NCBI RefSeq assembly: GCF_033297405.1
Contig: NW_026944232.1
Coordinates: 237,266-301,265 of the forward strand
Source: Parathielavia appendiculata
Lineage: Eukaryota; Ascomycota; Sordariomycetes; Sordariales; Chaetomiaceae
Direction: 5' to 3'
Length of the DNA: 64,000 nucleotides
In this document: in pieces, positions 41,541 to 52,423 of the stretch
Layout of the letters: each line of letters starts with the position of its first letter
Position numbering within the stretch: the stretch's first letter is position 1
The notes under the pieces: model-generated
The model's database searches: none
What the model saw: only the letters and a program-made list of their open reading frames with translations
What the model was told of the DNA's origin: nothing
Translations under genes and position numbers: made by a program

Positions 41541-43826
41541 ATGGCGAGTGTCCAGGGCATGCCTTTCACGCCCAGCGGGCTGCCCTCCTCGGCGAACAAA
41601 GAGAAGGGCGCCTTCTGCTTGGAGGCGGGGTCGTCCGACTTCTTTGATGAATACGTCGACCTGGACGAGTCAGACGCCGGGTCTGCCTCTGGAGGGGCTG
41701 GCGGCCTTGGCCGGTTCTACGGTGCTTCAAAATATTGCATGTCGCCACAGTTTTCATTTGTTGGCCAGATGCTGGCCTTCGATGGAGCTCAGGAAGCTGG
41801 AGCTCAAGGCCACTTGTTCTCGGCAGAGAACATCAACTGCAGTGGTCCCCCTTCCAACTCGGCAGCGAGACCCTCCCCACAGCGACCTCAACAAGCACAC
41901 CCTCTCCACCGAACCACGTCCGACATGGCGGCCTTAAGCAATCCCAACATCGAGATCCACGGGCTGCCCTACCACAGCTTCAGCGAGGCGTGCGGCGGCG
42001 GCTCCATCTCAGATTCGGAGCTGGTCAAGCTTGAGGGCCTGACAATGCGGTCCCGCATCCACCTCCCGCAGCTGTCCGCGCCGGAGCCCGCGTCACCACT
42101 GCCCAAGTCTACGAGCCCTCGCAAGGCCGGCCGGCTGAAATCGGCCTGCAATAGGATCCGTGACGTGATGACGCTGCATGGGAAGGTGAAGCAGGCGCAG
42201 AACAAGTCGGGGCCGGATTCGCTCTCGGTCCCCGTCATGTCGACGGCCCAGATGGAACCTGCAAGGATGTCTGGCCGGCCCCGGCCACGAAACCTGCAAA
42301 TCACCAAAGCCGAGTTGCCGTCGCCGCCGCTCACCAGCGGCTTGCCGCACGACACGCAACAACCAGGTGATGGCGGCGGTGCGGCCATCGTCAGCGGGTT
42401 GCTGGAAGCTCTTTACATGGCTGAGGGGCTCGCCCACGGCCAGTTTGTACGACTCGCGCAATTGAGCGGCGGCGCCATGCCACAGACGCCGGTGTCGACA
42501 CCCCTTATGAACAGCTGGCAGCTGCCCATGTCGACGTCGGACGGAAAGACGCTCTGGGCAGCAAACCCTTACCTCCCTGGCGTCAATGGAGACATTGGGA
42601 ATTCTATATGGGACTCCTCCATGTACCCGATGGACACCAACGTCCTCGGCCCGTACCACGCCGTCAACGGCTTCAACGCCTCCTACAATATGAGCACGCA
42701 GCTGCAGCACCAGCCGAGCTACGAGTACCCCTTGCCGCCGGGAGCTGCCGACACCAACGCCGGCTTCACCACCAACGGTCAGATGATCCATATGCCGCAG
42801 CCACAGGGTGTTTCGCCGGCCGTCTTGCACAGCGACACAACCTCCCACCGCCCAACCCGCGCAGACCACCACCGCCGCCCCAAACCCCGAGCGCCCTCCG
42901 CGGGCGCCCGGCATCTGCAGTACGGCCCGGGCCTATCCCCTCACAAAGGCCGTACGGCAAGCGGCAGCGGCAGCACCAACGCCAACCGCATTGCGTCCGT
43001 GTCTCCGTCGCCCAAGCCGGCGACGGGGGCAGCGGCGTCCCTCCACCGCCGCAGCGCGTCCCTGCAGACCCTCAATCAGCCGCCCTGCTGCCTCCCCACC
43101 GACGGCCCGGCCTCGTCCGCCGCAATCCGCAAACGCCGCAGCTGGACCGGCCGCCGCACCTCGTCCTCGTCCTCCTCCCTCCACCACCAGTACCGCACCT
43201 TCGCCGTGACCGCGGCGCGGGCCGCAAGCCCGGCTGCTGCTGCAGGTTCGCCCTCCCGCAGACGCACAGCAAGCACCATCACCACTACATCATCATCCTC
43301 ACGCCCCGTGTCAGGCTGCTGCCTCCCCTCGTCCTCCTCCTCATCCTTTTTACACAACAACAACAGCAAACGACGGTCCTCTCAACACCATCACCATCCC
43401 ACCGAAGAACAAGAACACGAAGAAGGAGAGGAAGCTTTCTCCTCCTGCGAAGCAAGTAAAGCCGACGACGACGGCTTCGTCAACTACACCGCGCGCGACA
43501 GCAAGGTCCTCATGACGGGCGTCGCGCCGAGCGGCAGCTCCAAGACCAAGGAGCGGCGGGAGAAGGCGGCGCGGTTGAGGGAGTTGGAGAAGGAGCGCGA
43601 GATTGAAGAGAGGGTGAAAGCGAGGATACTGCTTGAGAAGGCTTCTTCTTCTTCTATGGGCATGGATATGAGCGATGGAGCGGGGGGAACTTTCACTAGG
43701 CTTGGGTTTGGTACTAAGATGGAGACTGGCGGTGGGATGAATGTTGACTCGGGTGGTGTTGTGGGTACTAGTAGTATTGGTATGAGAGGGGGCGTGATGA
43801 GGGAAGGGCAGGAGGTTGGGGTTTAG
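41541..43826 (+). CDS. wetA: Conidiation regulator WetA
   Basis: WetA is the late-acting nuclear regulator of asexual spore maturation and conidial wall formation, downstream of BrlA and AbaA in Aspergillus. The frame gives 761 residues from ATG 41541 (MASVQGMPFTP); it is open further upstream, so the start is not certain. The N-terminus has the acidic SSDFFDEYVDLDESDAGS block seen in WetA proteins. The middle is disordered, with an ISDSELVKLEGLTMRSRIHL segment. The diagnostic ESC1/WetA block is at about 640-695: FVNYTARDSKVLMTGVAPS, then SKTKERREKAARLRELEKE, a basic coiled helix. A Gly/Met-rich tail of about 50 residues follows. Homopolymers of Ser and His lie just before the conserved block. 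No intron is needed. Confidence 0.9.
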   Translation: MASVQGMPFTPSGLPSSANKEKGAFCLEAGSSDFFDEYVDLDESDAGSASGGAGGLGRFYGASKYCMSPQFSFVGQMLAFDGAQEAGAQGHLFSAENINCSGPPSNSAARPSPQRPQQAHPLHRTTSDMAALSNPNIEIHGLPYHSFSEACGGGSISDSELVKLEGLTMRSRIHLPQLSAPEPASPLPKSTSPRKAGRLKSACNRIRDVMTLHGKVKQAQNKSGPDSLSVPVMSTAQMEPARMSGRPRPRNLQITKAELPSPPLTSGLPHDTQQPGDGGGAAIVSGLLEALYMAEGLAHGQFVRLAQLSGGAMPQTPVSTPLMNSWQLPMSTSDGKTLWAANPYLPGVNGDIGNSIWDSSMYPMDTNVLGPYHAVNGFNASYNMSTQLQHQPSYEYPLPPGAADTNAGFTTNGQMIHMPQPQGVSPAVLHSDTTSHRPTRADHHRRPKPRAPSAGARHLQYGPGLSPHKGRTASGSGSTNANRIASVSPSPKPATGAAASLHRRSASLQTLNQPPCCLPTDGPASSAAIRKRRSWTGRRTSSSSSSLHHQYRTFAVTAARAASPAAAAGSPSRRRTASTITTTSSSSRPVSGCCLPSSSSSSFLHNNNSKRRSSQHHHHPTEEQEHEEGEEAFSSCEASKADDDGFVNYTARDSKVLMTGVAPSGSSKTKERREKAARLRELEKEREIEERVKARILLEKASSSSMGMDMSDGAGGTFTRLGFGTKMETGGGMNVDSGGVVGTSSIGMRGGVMREGQEVGV

Positions 43827-45137
43827 AGGGTGTGCGTTCATTTTGTTGGGGTTTTTGGGTGTAGGTTTGATCCACCGTATTTGGTGTGTGTTTTCAATGT
43901 TCTCTGGGGAAAGGCTAGAAGGGCTGCTGTTTATGGGGTGTCTGGAACCTTTGGTTGGACTGTCCAATGGGGGTTTGTATTCTCTACCATATGTTTCAAC
44001 AGCTGTATTGGTAACAAGGGGGGAAAGAGGACGTAATGATGCAGGATATGATATGTGAAATGAGGTTAAGATAGGCAGGGAACAAAACGAAAAAAACGAG
44101 AAACGAGGGGTTGGGTTGGGATTGGAGTTGAGGGCCGGACTCGTTGGTCAGTTGTTCTGAGTTGATTCTCTGTCTGTCATGAGTTAGTCACACTCTTATC
44201 CCTTCCCAACCTGGGTCAGATTATATTCTGCTATCACTTGTACTCGTTTAGTGAGCATCAAGACTTCAGTTCAAACGGCCTGAGTTACATGGCCCATGTG
44301 ACATTGTCTCCGAGGGCATCAATCTCCTGCCCAGATAAAATTGGCACTGAAAAGCATCAAGTTCATATGGAAGGTTGTGTTGACACTGATACCAGTCCCA
44401 GAGTATATGTAAGAGGCCCACGTCGTCCAAGTCAACCGAGCTTCCTCCTGCCCCCGGGCAGTGGCCTAGCGGTATGAAGCAACCATGTTAGTATGAGCTC
44501 GCCAGCTCAACGTTCCGGATCGTGGTGTCTCTCTCGAGAGGGCGCGGGCTCGAACAGAGCCAAACAGTACTGGTTCCAGCTGATGTAGCAAAACCTTGTA
44601 CTCTTCTCCATCTCCAACTCCCACACCTTATTCTCTGCCGACTGCCTGGCCGCCCGTTCGCTCCTCGTTCCTGGCAGAACACGACGCTCGGTTGACGTCC
44701 CTGCTCCTCAAAGACACACATTTTGAGGAAAAGCGCAAGTTTAATTCCTGAAATTGAGGACACTCCACCATCTACTCCGCAGACGGCCTCGATGGACTTG
44801 TCAGGTTCCAAAATATGCCAGTTCCGCCCCCAAAGCTCCGTCAAAACAGAACCTCAATCACAGTCCGTTATCTAACGCTGAAAGCAGCCAACAAACGCAA
44901 CGGTAGACCATGGCTCAGTTGCCCGATACTCCCTCGGATCCATAGTTTTTTACTCGAAGGCGCAAGAATATCTTGATCCTTTACCTTACTATTGAGCTAT
45001 TCCGGACCGCGAACTCCTTCAGTTCCCACTATACTCCCTATCACCTTCTACCCAATTTCGCGAACACGGACCAACACCAGAGCCAACACCATCACCGCCA
45101 AGCCGCCACATCAACCCCCCTTCCGCTTCCACCAAGC
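43827..45137. other. No protein gene seen
   Basis: This is the presumed wetA 3' UTR followed by a spacer upstream of the 5S gene. A tRNA A-box-like TGGCCTAGCGGT at about 44462 was examined and rejected. Nothing else is supported. Confidence 0.35.
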
Positions 45138-45257
45138 ACATACGACCATAGGCGGTAGAAAATTCGGGATCCCGTCCGCTCTCCCCTCGACAAGCTACCG
45201 ACCGCCGAACTAGTACTCAGGTCGGTGACGACTGGGGAATCCTCGGTGTTGTATGTT
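45138..45257 (+). rRNA. 5S ribosomal RNA gene, dispersed copy
   Basis: The 120-base sequence begins ACATACGACCATAGG and ends GTGTTGTATGTT. Helix I pairs ACATACGAC (45138-45146) with GTTGTATGT (45248-45256), with one G-U. Helix II pairs GGCGGTAG with CTACCGACC, with one bulged A. The conserved block CCCGTCCGCTC is present, and later AGTACTCAGGTCGGTGACGAC-TGGGGAATCC follows the fungal 5S loop A/E and C-box pattern. The end runs into seven T (45256-45262), an RNA polymerase III terminator. Fungi of this group carry 5S genes singly throughout the genome and in several sequence types. Helix II differs from the most common type but with compensating changes, so this looks like a working minor type rather than a decayed copy. 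Confidence 0.9.
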
Positions 45258-46185
45258 TTTTTCTCGCCCTCCTTTTCGTCTCCCCCCTTCCCCCCTTTTT
45301 CATTTCTGGCTCAGTTGCGTCTGTCTTTCCGCCTGTCCCAAAATTCTCCATGTAGGCCGTCAACAACAAGAAACAGCCTACCATGTGAGCACTCGCATCA
45401 GCCAGCATGCAAGCGACACTCACCCACACAGATAATTCCAAGTATTCAACTCGGCTGAATTAACTTTACTTTGATACACAAAACCAACCCAGCCCAACCA
45501 AAACCCACAGTCAGCCAGCCCGAACCGAAAAAAGAAAATAAAAAGAATTAAGAAAAAAAAGCCAGTCAAATCCACCTGGCTCCGCAGACAACCCCAAAGA
45601 ACGCACGCTTCTCCCCGCGCTCCGCTATGCCCATTGCCAACGAAGCCCATCTTCACAGCCCAGCTGACGGATCCTCCTGCTAGGGGCACCACCCATATAT
45701 ACACCACGAAACTCATGTGTGACGAGGTATGTTCTGTATCTTCATCTCAAGGAACCAAAAACAAGAACGAACACAACCGAGTCCATAAAACGAATATAGA
45801 GGGTAGGTAAGAGAAGATAGAGTCCTTGACTTTGTACCGCTCCATCCCAGGACCGAGCTGCATCTACCCTGACGCCTTTTCATGCCTCCGGTAAAACGAG
45901 AGGAGAAAGTGGAAGCAAAAAGGCGTAGTGTTCCCACCACTGCGCGTGAAGTCGTCTGTATCCGACGACAATCCATTCCGTAGAAAAAAGGTTTGACGAG
46001 CACTTGTTTGTTTGTTTTGCCTGTTCAAGCGACTCCGCCTGCCACGAGAGCCAGAGATGGGCTGGTGTTTTCGTACCGACCGACCGAATATACAAAGACA
46101 AAAAACTCCGTGTCCCATTTATCATTATGTTTCAGATGCGGGCTCGATGACCCGGCATGGTTCATCGTGTGGTGGCATCCATGAC
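45258..46185. other. 3' flank of the FLC gene; no gene seen
   Basis: The interval holds the 5S terminator, an A-rich stretch around 45525-45565, and the likely 3' UTR of the FLC gene. No protein-like frame is convincing. Confidence 0.4.
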
Positions 46186-48518
46186 TCAATCGTAGCCGGC
46201 GCCACGTTGCCAAGGGCTAAATAGAACGAGTCAGTGTCACGTGCTGTCACGAAGAAAGAGTGAGCTAGAGCATACCTAGCATTATTCTGCGCCCTGAATG
46301 ACGCGCCATAATTGTTTGGCGCCCCAAACGGACTGGCAGGTCGCTGTTGTTGCGCACCAAACGGACTAGCCGGCCGGTCATTGTACCGTGGCGGACTGCG
46401 CGGGTTGTCGGCAGGGAACAGCGGCATGGCGGGGGACGCGGGCGTTCGCGGCCGGCTGCCGGCGTATCCCGTCGACATGGAAGACGGGGCAGCCGAGGGC
46501 ACACCCAGCCGCTCAGTCTGGCGGCGCAGCGAGTCCGAGCTGATGGACTCGGCATCGTCGTCGAGATCCAGACCGCTCTTGGAACCGTACTTGTCGCCGC
46601 GGGCCGTGGCAGCGAGGGCGTCGAGTTCCGTCGTCGTCGTGAGGTGCGTTTGCGACTTCATGAACGAGGTCCTGTCGTCGGCCATGATCTGGTACCGGCC
46701 GTCGGGGTTCTCGCGGAAGAAGACAAAGACGGTGCTCAGAATGAGCATGATCAGCAGGATCAAGGCAAAGACGGCGTTGGCGATCCACAAGACGACGCCG
46801 ACGACGCCTGTGACAAGGGGCGGCTGGTTGAAGACCTCGGTCATGATCATGAGGAAGATGGAGTTGACAAAGTTCATGGCGCAGATGGCGATGTTGAACG
46901 AGTTAGTCTTCTTGTCCATCCACGGGCGCAGCACGCTGGCGGCGATTAAGGCGGCAGCCTCCAGGATAAGGAAGCCGACGGCCTGGATGGTCCCCTTGCT
47001 TTGGGCGAAGGCCACGAACATGGCCTTGACCAGCGTATAGCTCAGCACAGGAACGATAAAGTAGTAGGCGGAGGCCCGGAACTGGACGTAAAGGAAGCCC
47101 CACTTGTTGAGGGCCTGGGGGTCGGAAAACAGGATGTAGGCAGGGTTGTGGTGCATGGTAACGGAACGGCGAGCAATCATGATGACCTTGAACGCCGCCC
47201 ATCCGAGGGTCACAGTCATGCCAACTAGGAAGAAGACGGCCAGGACGACCTCGGCGGCCGAATCCTTCTGGGTGAACTCCCAGAGGCAGAGGATTGTCAT
47301 CTGGGGAAAGCCGATAAGGGTCAGACGGAACAGGATGCCCTTCAAGACCGTGAGCCAGCCGTTCCGGAACTCGAGGAACCTGTCGTTGGGCATCCATCTG
47401 TTCTTGACAGCCACCTCGCAGAAGCCTTTGAAGGCGGCGACGGCGGCGCAAGTGAAGATGACCAGCAGGCAGAAGAAGACCAGCCCAGTCATGAACAGGT
47501 TGGTCGACTCGATACCCGCGCGGAACGCTACACGCTGGATGCCGAACACAATGTAGCTCCCCGAGCTCGTCTGGATGTTGGCGCGTTTGATCAAGTCCCG
47601 CTTCATAAGATCTGACAGGGGTTCCACGATGGTCCTGGGCATCATGGCAAGAGAGCGTTTCGCCAAGCTCATGGCGCGTTTCTCAACCTGAACCGAGACG
47701 GTCGTCAAAGAGTCGAAGATGTTGGACGGTGTGCCGCCAGTAGCGCGCTGATACCAGGTGAAGATGTCCTGCATGAACTCGAGGTGGATGATGCCCATGC
47801 TCCATTGGAAGTCCTGGGTCCAGGACATGACCACAGGAGGCAAGGGCACTCCGGTCAGTCCAATCATAGCTTGGGCTTGGAAGTAGCTAAAGAGCGAGAG
47901 GGCATTGGCGGCAACGTGGGCAGCGGCGTTCTGGTGGCCCAAGCCCGACACGATGGCCGAAGACACCAAGGCTAGGCCGGCAACGATGGCGGTGGCCCAC
48001 TTGACACCGAGCAGATCGACCGTCTTGCCGTTGGAAATGTCGGCCTCGACGCACGCGACGCTCTTGCCGGCATCCTCGCCGTCGGTCCTGTTGATAAAGA
48101 CTCTCACCTTGGCGTCGAGATCCGGGAAGGTGTAGGCAATCGAGGGAATCTGGCTGATGGCGTCTTTTCCGACGGCAAGATTGAAATTGAGGGGGATCTT
48201 GCCGGCCGTCATGGGGCACAGACCGGCGAGACCGGCGTCGCAGGGGTTCACTTCCTTTCTGATGATTTCGTAGCCGTACGCCCTAATGGAGACGTCGAAG
48301 ACGACGCTGCCCTGCACTGACGAGACGGCAACAATGTCGACATTTGCTGTGTTATTGTTTGGTGTAAAAACAACCTTGAACAGACTGGCTGTGAAGCCCG
48401 AGTTTTCCTGGCAGGCGTTCAACGAGTTCGACTGGAGGATGGGCTCGGCGAGCGCTGGAGCGGCGAGGGCCGCAAGTAATGCCACAGCCGCGAGCGGCTT
48501 TGAAAATAACCATCGCAT
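46186..48518 (-). CDS. TRP-like FLC-family membrane protein
   Basis: FLC proteins are fungal TRP-like multi-spanning proteins of ER or vacuole/plasma membrane, linked to calcium homeostasis, FAD transport and cell-wall integrity. Exons are 48518-46276 and 46216-46186 (757 residues). The 59-nt intron (GTATGC, acceptor TATTTAG) leads to a 10-residue last exon ending PWQRGAGYD, the family's usual terminus; unspliced reading would end differently. The signal peptide is at 1-24 (LAAVALLAALAAPALA). An extracellular ML/MD-2-like domain (to about 170) has Cys in LNACQENSGF, NPCDAGLAGLCPM and SVACVEAD. About nine helices follow, including WATAIVAGLALVSSAIVSGL and LILLIMLILSTVFVFFREN. The cytosolic tail is Pro/Ser-rich with RPASPFGA repeats. 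No intron interrupts the membrane part. Confidence 0.93.
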
Positions 48519-50815
48519 ATTGACAAGAAGATCTAGGCGCCGGAGTCAAGGATCGGTGTGCCGTCCAGTCCTGGGCGGAAGTGAAGTCGGTAACTAATCG
48601 GCCAAACGGTTTGTCGAAAGCCGCGCTGTTCGGTCGGCCCGTCGCGATCCTGCGCCTCGAGCGAAAGAGTTACGGGAACGGGTAAACGAGGCGCTGCCGG
48701 TGTGCGTTGAATAGAAGCGGATGATGTCTGGTTAGTGGTAGAAAAGCGAATGTTGGGGTCGTTGTTGGGAGTCGTCGTTTCGAGTTGCGGCAGGGGAATG
48801 AAGCGAGTGAAGTCTGCCGACCGGAACCAGGTGCCCGTTCAATCTGCAGTTGTGAATATTTCAACTCGGGTTTGCAGGCGACAGAGAGGAAGAACCGGTC
48901 CCGCAAGCATGGAGTGCAGGTTTTGTGTTGAAGATGGGCAATCAGGTCGAAAGAGTTGAAGGAGTGGACGGCGGAAAGCCTCAGGTGTGTGTGGTTTGAT
49001 CTCTCTTGTCAGGTGTCTGATGCCGGGGAAGCGCTGCGTAATGAGCGACAAAACCAGGGACACGGGGTTGGGGGCTGTCGACTGTCGAAAGTCTGGCAGG
49101 GGCGGCTGCCAAGTACCGCCAGTTAGTACAGGGCGGGAAATGAGATGAACCTGTTAAGGTGCACCCACTATGCACTGCAATTTCTCTACGAAAAGCAAGT
49201 ACACCGTAAATGACAGGTATTGCACCCGCTCAAAAGATTAACATCTGCACTTGCTGATCCGAGTCCTGAGACAAGTGCCGAGGGGAGAGACGGGAAGCCC
49301 GTAAAACCACACACTCTCTGAGTCCGCTGACCTCGTCTTTTCATCGGAATACCAAGCTCTGGGCTGCCTGGCAACTTCAGTAGGATATCTTGGCTGCGAG
49401 AAACGGTAACCGCCAAGCGTGGAAAGTACGTGTTCAGTTGCTCCCTCTGTGTCCTCCGGCTGGCTGCGACACCTCCATTGTCCCTGAAGAACTGAAGCTC
49501 AGGGGCGGCGCCTATGCGTCCCCGTCTTCGGCCCTTGGGTGCAGCGCCGCCTGTTAGAGATCACCCCTACGCCTATTCTTGCCTCCCCAGCACTCGCACT
49601 TTTGAAATATCGTGTTGGACGTTTCGAAGATCGGGTACACAATGTTTTCGCTAAAGCCATCGAATCCAGCTCTCATTACACATCCAGCTCGATTACCGAA
49701 CGCGCGTATCCTCCCTAGCATCAACCAAATACGGGGGCTCGGGGGCGATAAGTTCGGGCTGCACAGCCCCCTTCTGCTTTCCCCTTGTTGCAATGAGACC
49801 CTGTCCCAGCCGTCGTGTCGGGATCTGGGCGTCAGGGACAAAGGGTCCACGGCTTCCATCCGACTGGAATCTGCGCGACAGTGACAATTTTCCACCCACC
49901 CGAGCCAGTTTTCCTCAGTCAGGGCTGGAGAGAGCCAGATTCAATACTCCAACCATGTCGTGGGTTTCCAACCGCTTTGTTGTGTGAACAGTCCCTCTTC
50001 GATTCGGAGCGGGCTTCCGTGTTTCCTCTGCATTACCCAATCAAGACAGCATCGAACCTCCTCAACCAGGGCACAGGAGTGCCAAGATTTGTCCCGATTA
50101 ACAGCTGCACAATCCCTTTAAGACTTGAACGACGTCAGTTTTCTCAGTCTCTGCACCAAAAAACTTGATTTTTTAACCCTTTTTGCCGTGGGGTTGGGCT
50201 GCCAGGTCAGATCTGTCTTGATCCGCCGTGGGCGCGAGTCGTCGCAGCTGATCGAATGGCTCTTGAGTCGCACTATGCGAAACCTCCCGTCGTTCCATAG
50301 GCCGCGCTTCGTTACATGGGATTCCGTTAACATACAGGACGTCCCGCGTGCCTAGGGTATGGTGAAGGAATGACACATGTCCTTTGCAGGAGCCAAGCCT
50401 GAGCTTCTTCCAACCTCCCAAGCCAAAAACAGAGGTTGCTTGGCCATGGCCTAAATGATCTTGTTTGCTGTCGACGTCATGGATCTTCTGTTGTTTCGGG
50501 TGTCGGCTGGTATATACACGTGGTAGATCTTCCGAGACACATTGCTGCATGTGCCAGGCCTCGCGACCTACCATAGTACTTAGTGATGTCATTCATTGAC
50601 AATTACACTCACTTTAAATCACCAGCTTCGATGGGACAGTTGGCGCGAATGGGATATAGACAGTACCAACACCGCCGTAGAGTCCGGCCCAAAAGGGCTG
50701 AAAGAGAAGGGGGAAAACCTGCCGAAGTGACATTAGTGAACGAACCAAAGAGCGCAAAAATTCAGGTACAGGCCAGCATGGGAAAGACCAGCAATAGAAT
50801 GCAGCTCAGCCAATC
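48519..50815. other. 2.3-kb interval without a supported gene
   Basis: The first part is the FLC promoter. The remainder has only short overlapping frames without motifs or splice structure. Confidence 0.35.
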
Positions 50816-51221
50816 TCACGCACAGTACAATAACATGAGCAGCAACCGAAAGGCACACCAGCCCACCGCAAGGTCACACAGCCCACACTGTGTTAATTGA
50901 TCCTTCTGCGGGCGACCGTCTATACTTTCTCAATGCCGCACACAGTTGTGGTGTCAATTGTTAGCTCAGCAACCGGGTGACAAAACAAGCTGTACTCACA
51001 ATCGAAGCATTCCCCACACCCAACAAACCTGACATTCGCATCCAACACCAAGATACACCTAAAAAGCCAAGGTCATAGGCACCATTTCGTTTCTTGAGAA
51101 GCGGAATATTCCTCACTTCAAGTCGCGCGTCTTCAGGCATTTTGGTGTTAGCCAGCGGCAAGGTTGGGAAATCGTCCGCCAGCAGCGCAACCAACGTAAC
51201 CTGCAAGATGAGCCTGATCAT
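50816..51221 (-). CDS. Possible small secreted protein (speculative)
   Basis: On the minus strand a frame from ATG 51221 begins with a signal-peptide-like stretch, MIRLILQVTLVALLADDFP, then LPLANTKMPEDARLEVRN and LLKKRNGAYDLGFLGVSW. It reaches a good splice donor, GTGAGT, at 50999. A GCTAAC branch-like site is present in the putative intron, and an acceptor CCCGCAG at 50906 would join in phase to about 29 further residues containing four Cys (QCGLCDLAVGWC). If unspliced, the frame ends at 50961 instead. I recognise no family. The branch-to-acceptor distance (about 50 bases) is longer than usual. It could be chance. Confidence 0.22.
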
Positions 51222-51339
51222 CCCGACCTTGAAGAAACACACGGCCGGAAACGGATTCTTATACCCGACGACCTATATACGATGGAGAAGCCGATCTGGG
51301 AATACGGCTTCGAGGCTCGAGTTCTTTCCTGGTAATCGC

Positions 51340-52090
51340 TAGCCTACGAAGCAGGCGTTGCAACTGACGTTTGCTGACGAACGATTCAACGGGCACTTGG
51401 CACGCTCGGTTACCGTAAATGTATAGCGTGCCGGAAGGGATGGGTCTCGCAAGCCACTGCTAAAAAGCGTCTCAAGGCTGCAACTATAGCTCTTCGGGAA
51501 CGCCCAACTCCTCAGCATTGGCACGATATCCGGTGGTCCGACGAGGTACATTTTTCTCTTGGACCTAAGGGCCGGGCTGTGATCATTCGGAAGCCTGGTG
51601 AGCGGCACTGCCCAGATTGCATTCAAGAAGCTCGGGAGCCGGAACCAAAGTATCTTAAACGACTTCACGCCTGGGCAGCGATCGTGTGGGATTTCAAGTC
51701 AGAACTCTACTTCTACGAGGTCCCAGGGAACACGAACGGGAAGATGTCGATGTAAGTATATCGGGACGAGATCCTTAAGAAGGTTGTTGGTTCCCGGCTT
51801 GCGCTTGGCGATCAGTTTGTTCTAAAGGAAGACAGCGACTCTGGACATGGTACGGGCAAGAAGAACATCGTCCGAGACTGGAAGCAACACAACGGTTTGA
51901 GATACTTATTCAACACACATGGATCCCCAGACCTCTCTCCAATTGAGAATGCGTGGAACGCCGTCAAGCAGTATATAGCTAAGTTCCCGACGTGGACTGA
52001 AGAGGAGCTTCAGAGCCCAGCGATCGAAGCGTGAAATGTGCTATCCTAAGAGTCAATTGCTCAGGTAGCTAGCTGTCCTTGATGTGTGAA
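51340..52090 (+). mobile_element. Decayed Tc1/mariner-type transposase (DDE domain)
   Basis: One frame reads through most of a DDE transposase. It starts around AtDVC-stop-RTIQRALGTLGYRK, then WHDIRWSDEVHFSLGPKG, with the first catalytic Asp in SDEVHF. CIQEAREPEPKYLKRLHAW and YFYEVPGNTNGKMSM follow, then a stop, then VYRDEILKKVVGSRLALGDQ. The second Asp is in KEDSDSGHGTG and the final acidic residue in SPDLSPIENAW. In-frame stops are at 51375-51377 (TGA where CGA is expected), 51753-51755 (TAA, likely from CAA) and 52032-52034. The first two fit C-to-T change. The N-terminal DNA-binding part is not readable. No matching terminal repeats were found. It cannot encode an active enzyme. Confidence 0.88.
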
Positions 52091-52423
52091 TGGTTTCATG
52101 TCAGTTCTTCTCAACCGATGAGGCAACGCGTGGCCTAGTCATGCAGAGCAAGAACCTTCCCACACACACTCCAGGTACCCCATAGCACATAAAACTCTCA
52201 ATCCAGCTACCCCGTAGCACATATAACTCTCGTTTGAAGTGCGCTTCAAGCTGTGCGCCTGTTTGTAAGCAGTTAGCACACTGCCTTCTCCAGCGAAGAC
52301 AGTTGGACCTGGACGCCAAACAACAAAATGACAGTGGCCAGAAGGCTTTGCTATACCAGCAAGATATCCGCCAAATTCAGGACGCCTTGCAAATGCCCAG
52401 GAGCGCACCCCGCCTAATGTTAC
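52091..52423. other. Spacer; short direct repeat seen
   Basis: No gene is seen. The phrase around CCC-GTAGCACATA-AACTCTC occurs twice close together (about 52178-52200 and 52209-52231: CCCATAGCACATAAAACTCTC and CCCGTAGCACATATAACTCTC), a local direct duplication of about 30 bp. Confidence 0.5.

Noticed and set aside
44456..44580. tRNA-like A box (TGGCCTAGCGGT) with a distant GGGCTCGAAC
   Set aside because: No acceptor stem or T loop could be formed; the putative B box lacks the required C and the arms do not pair.
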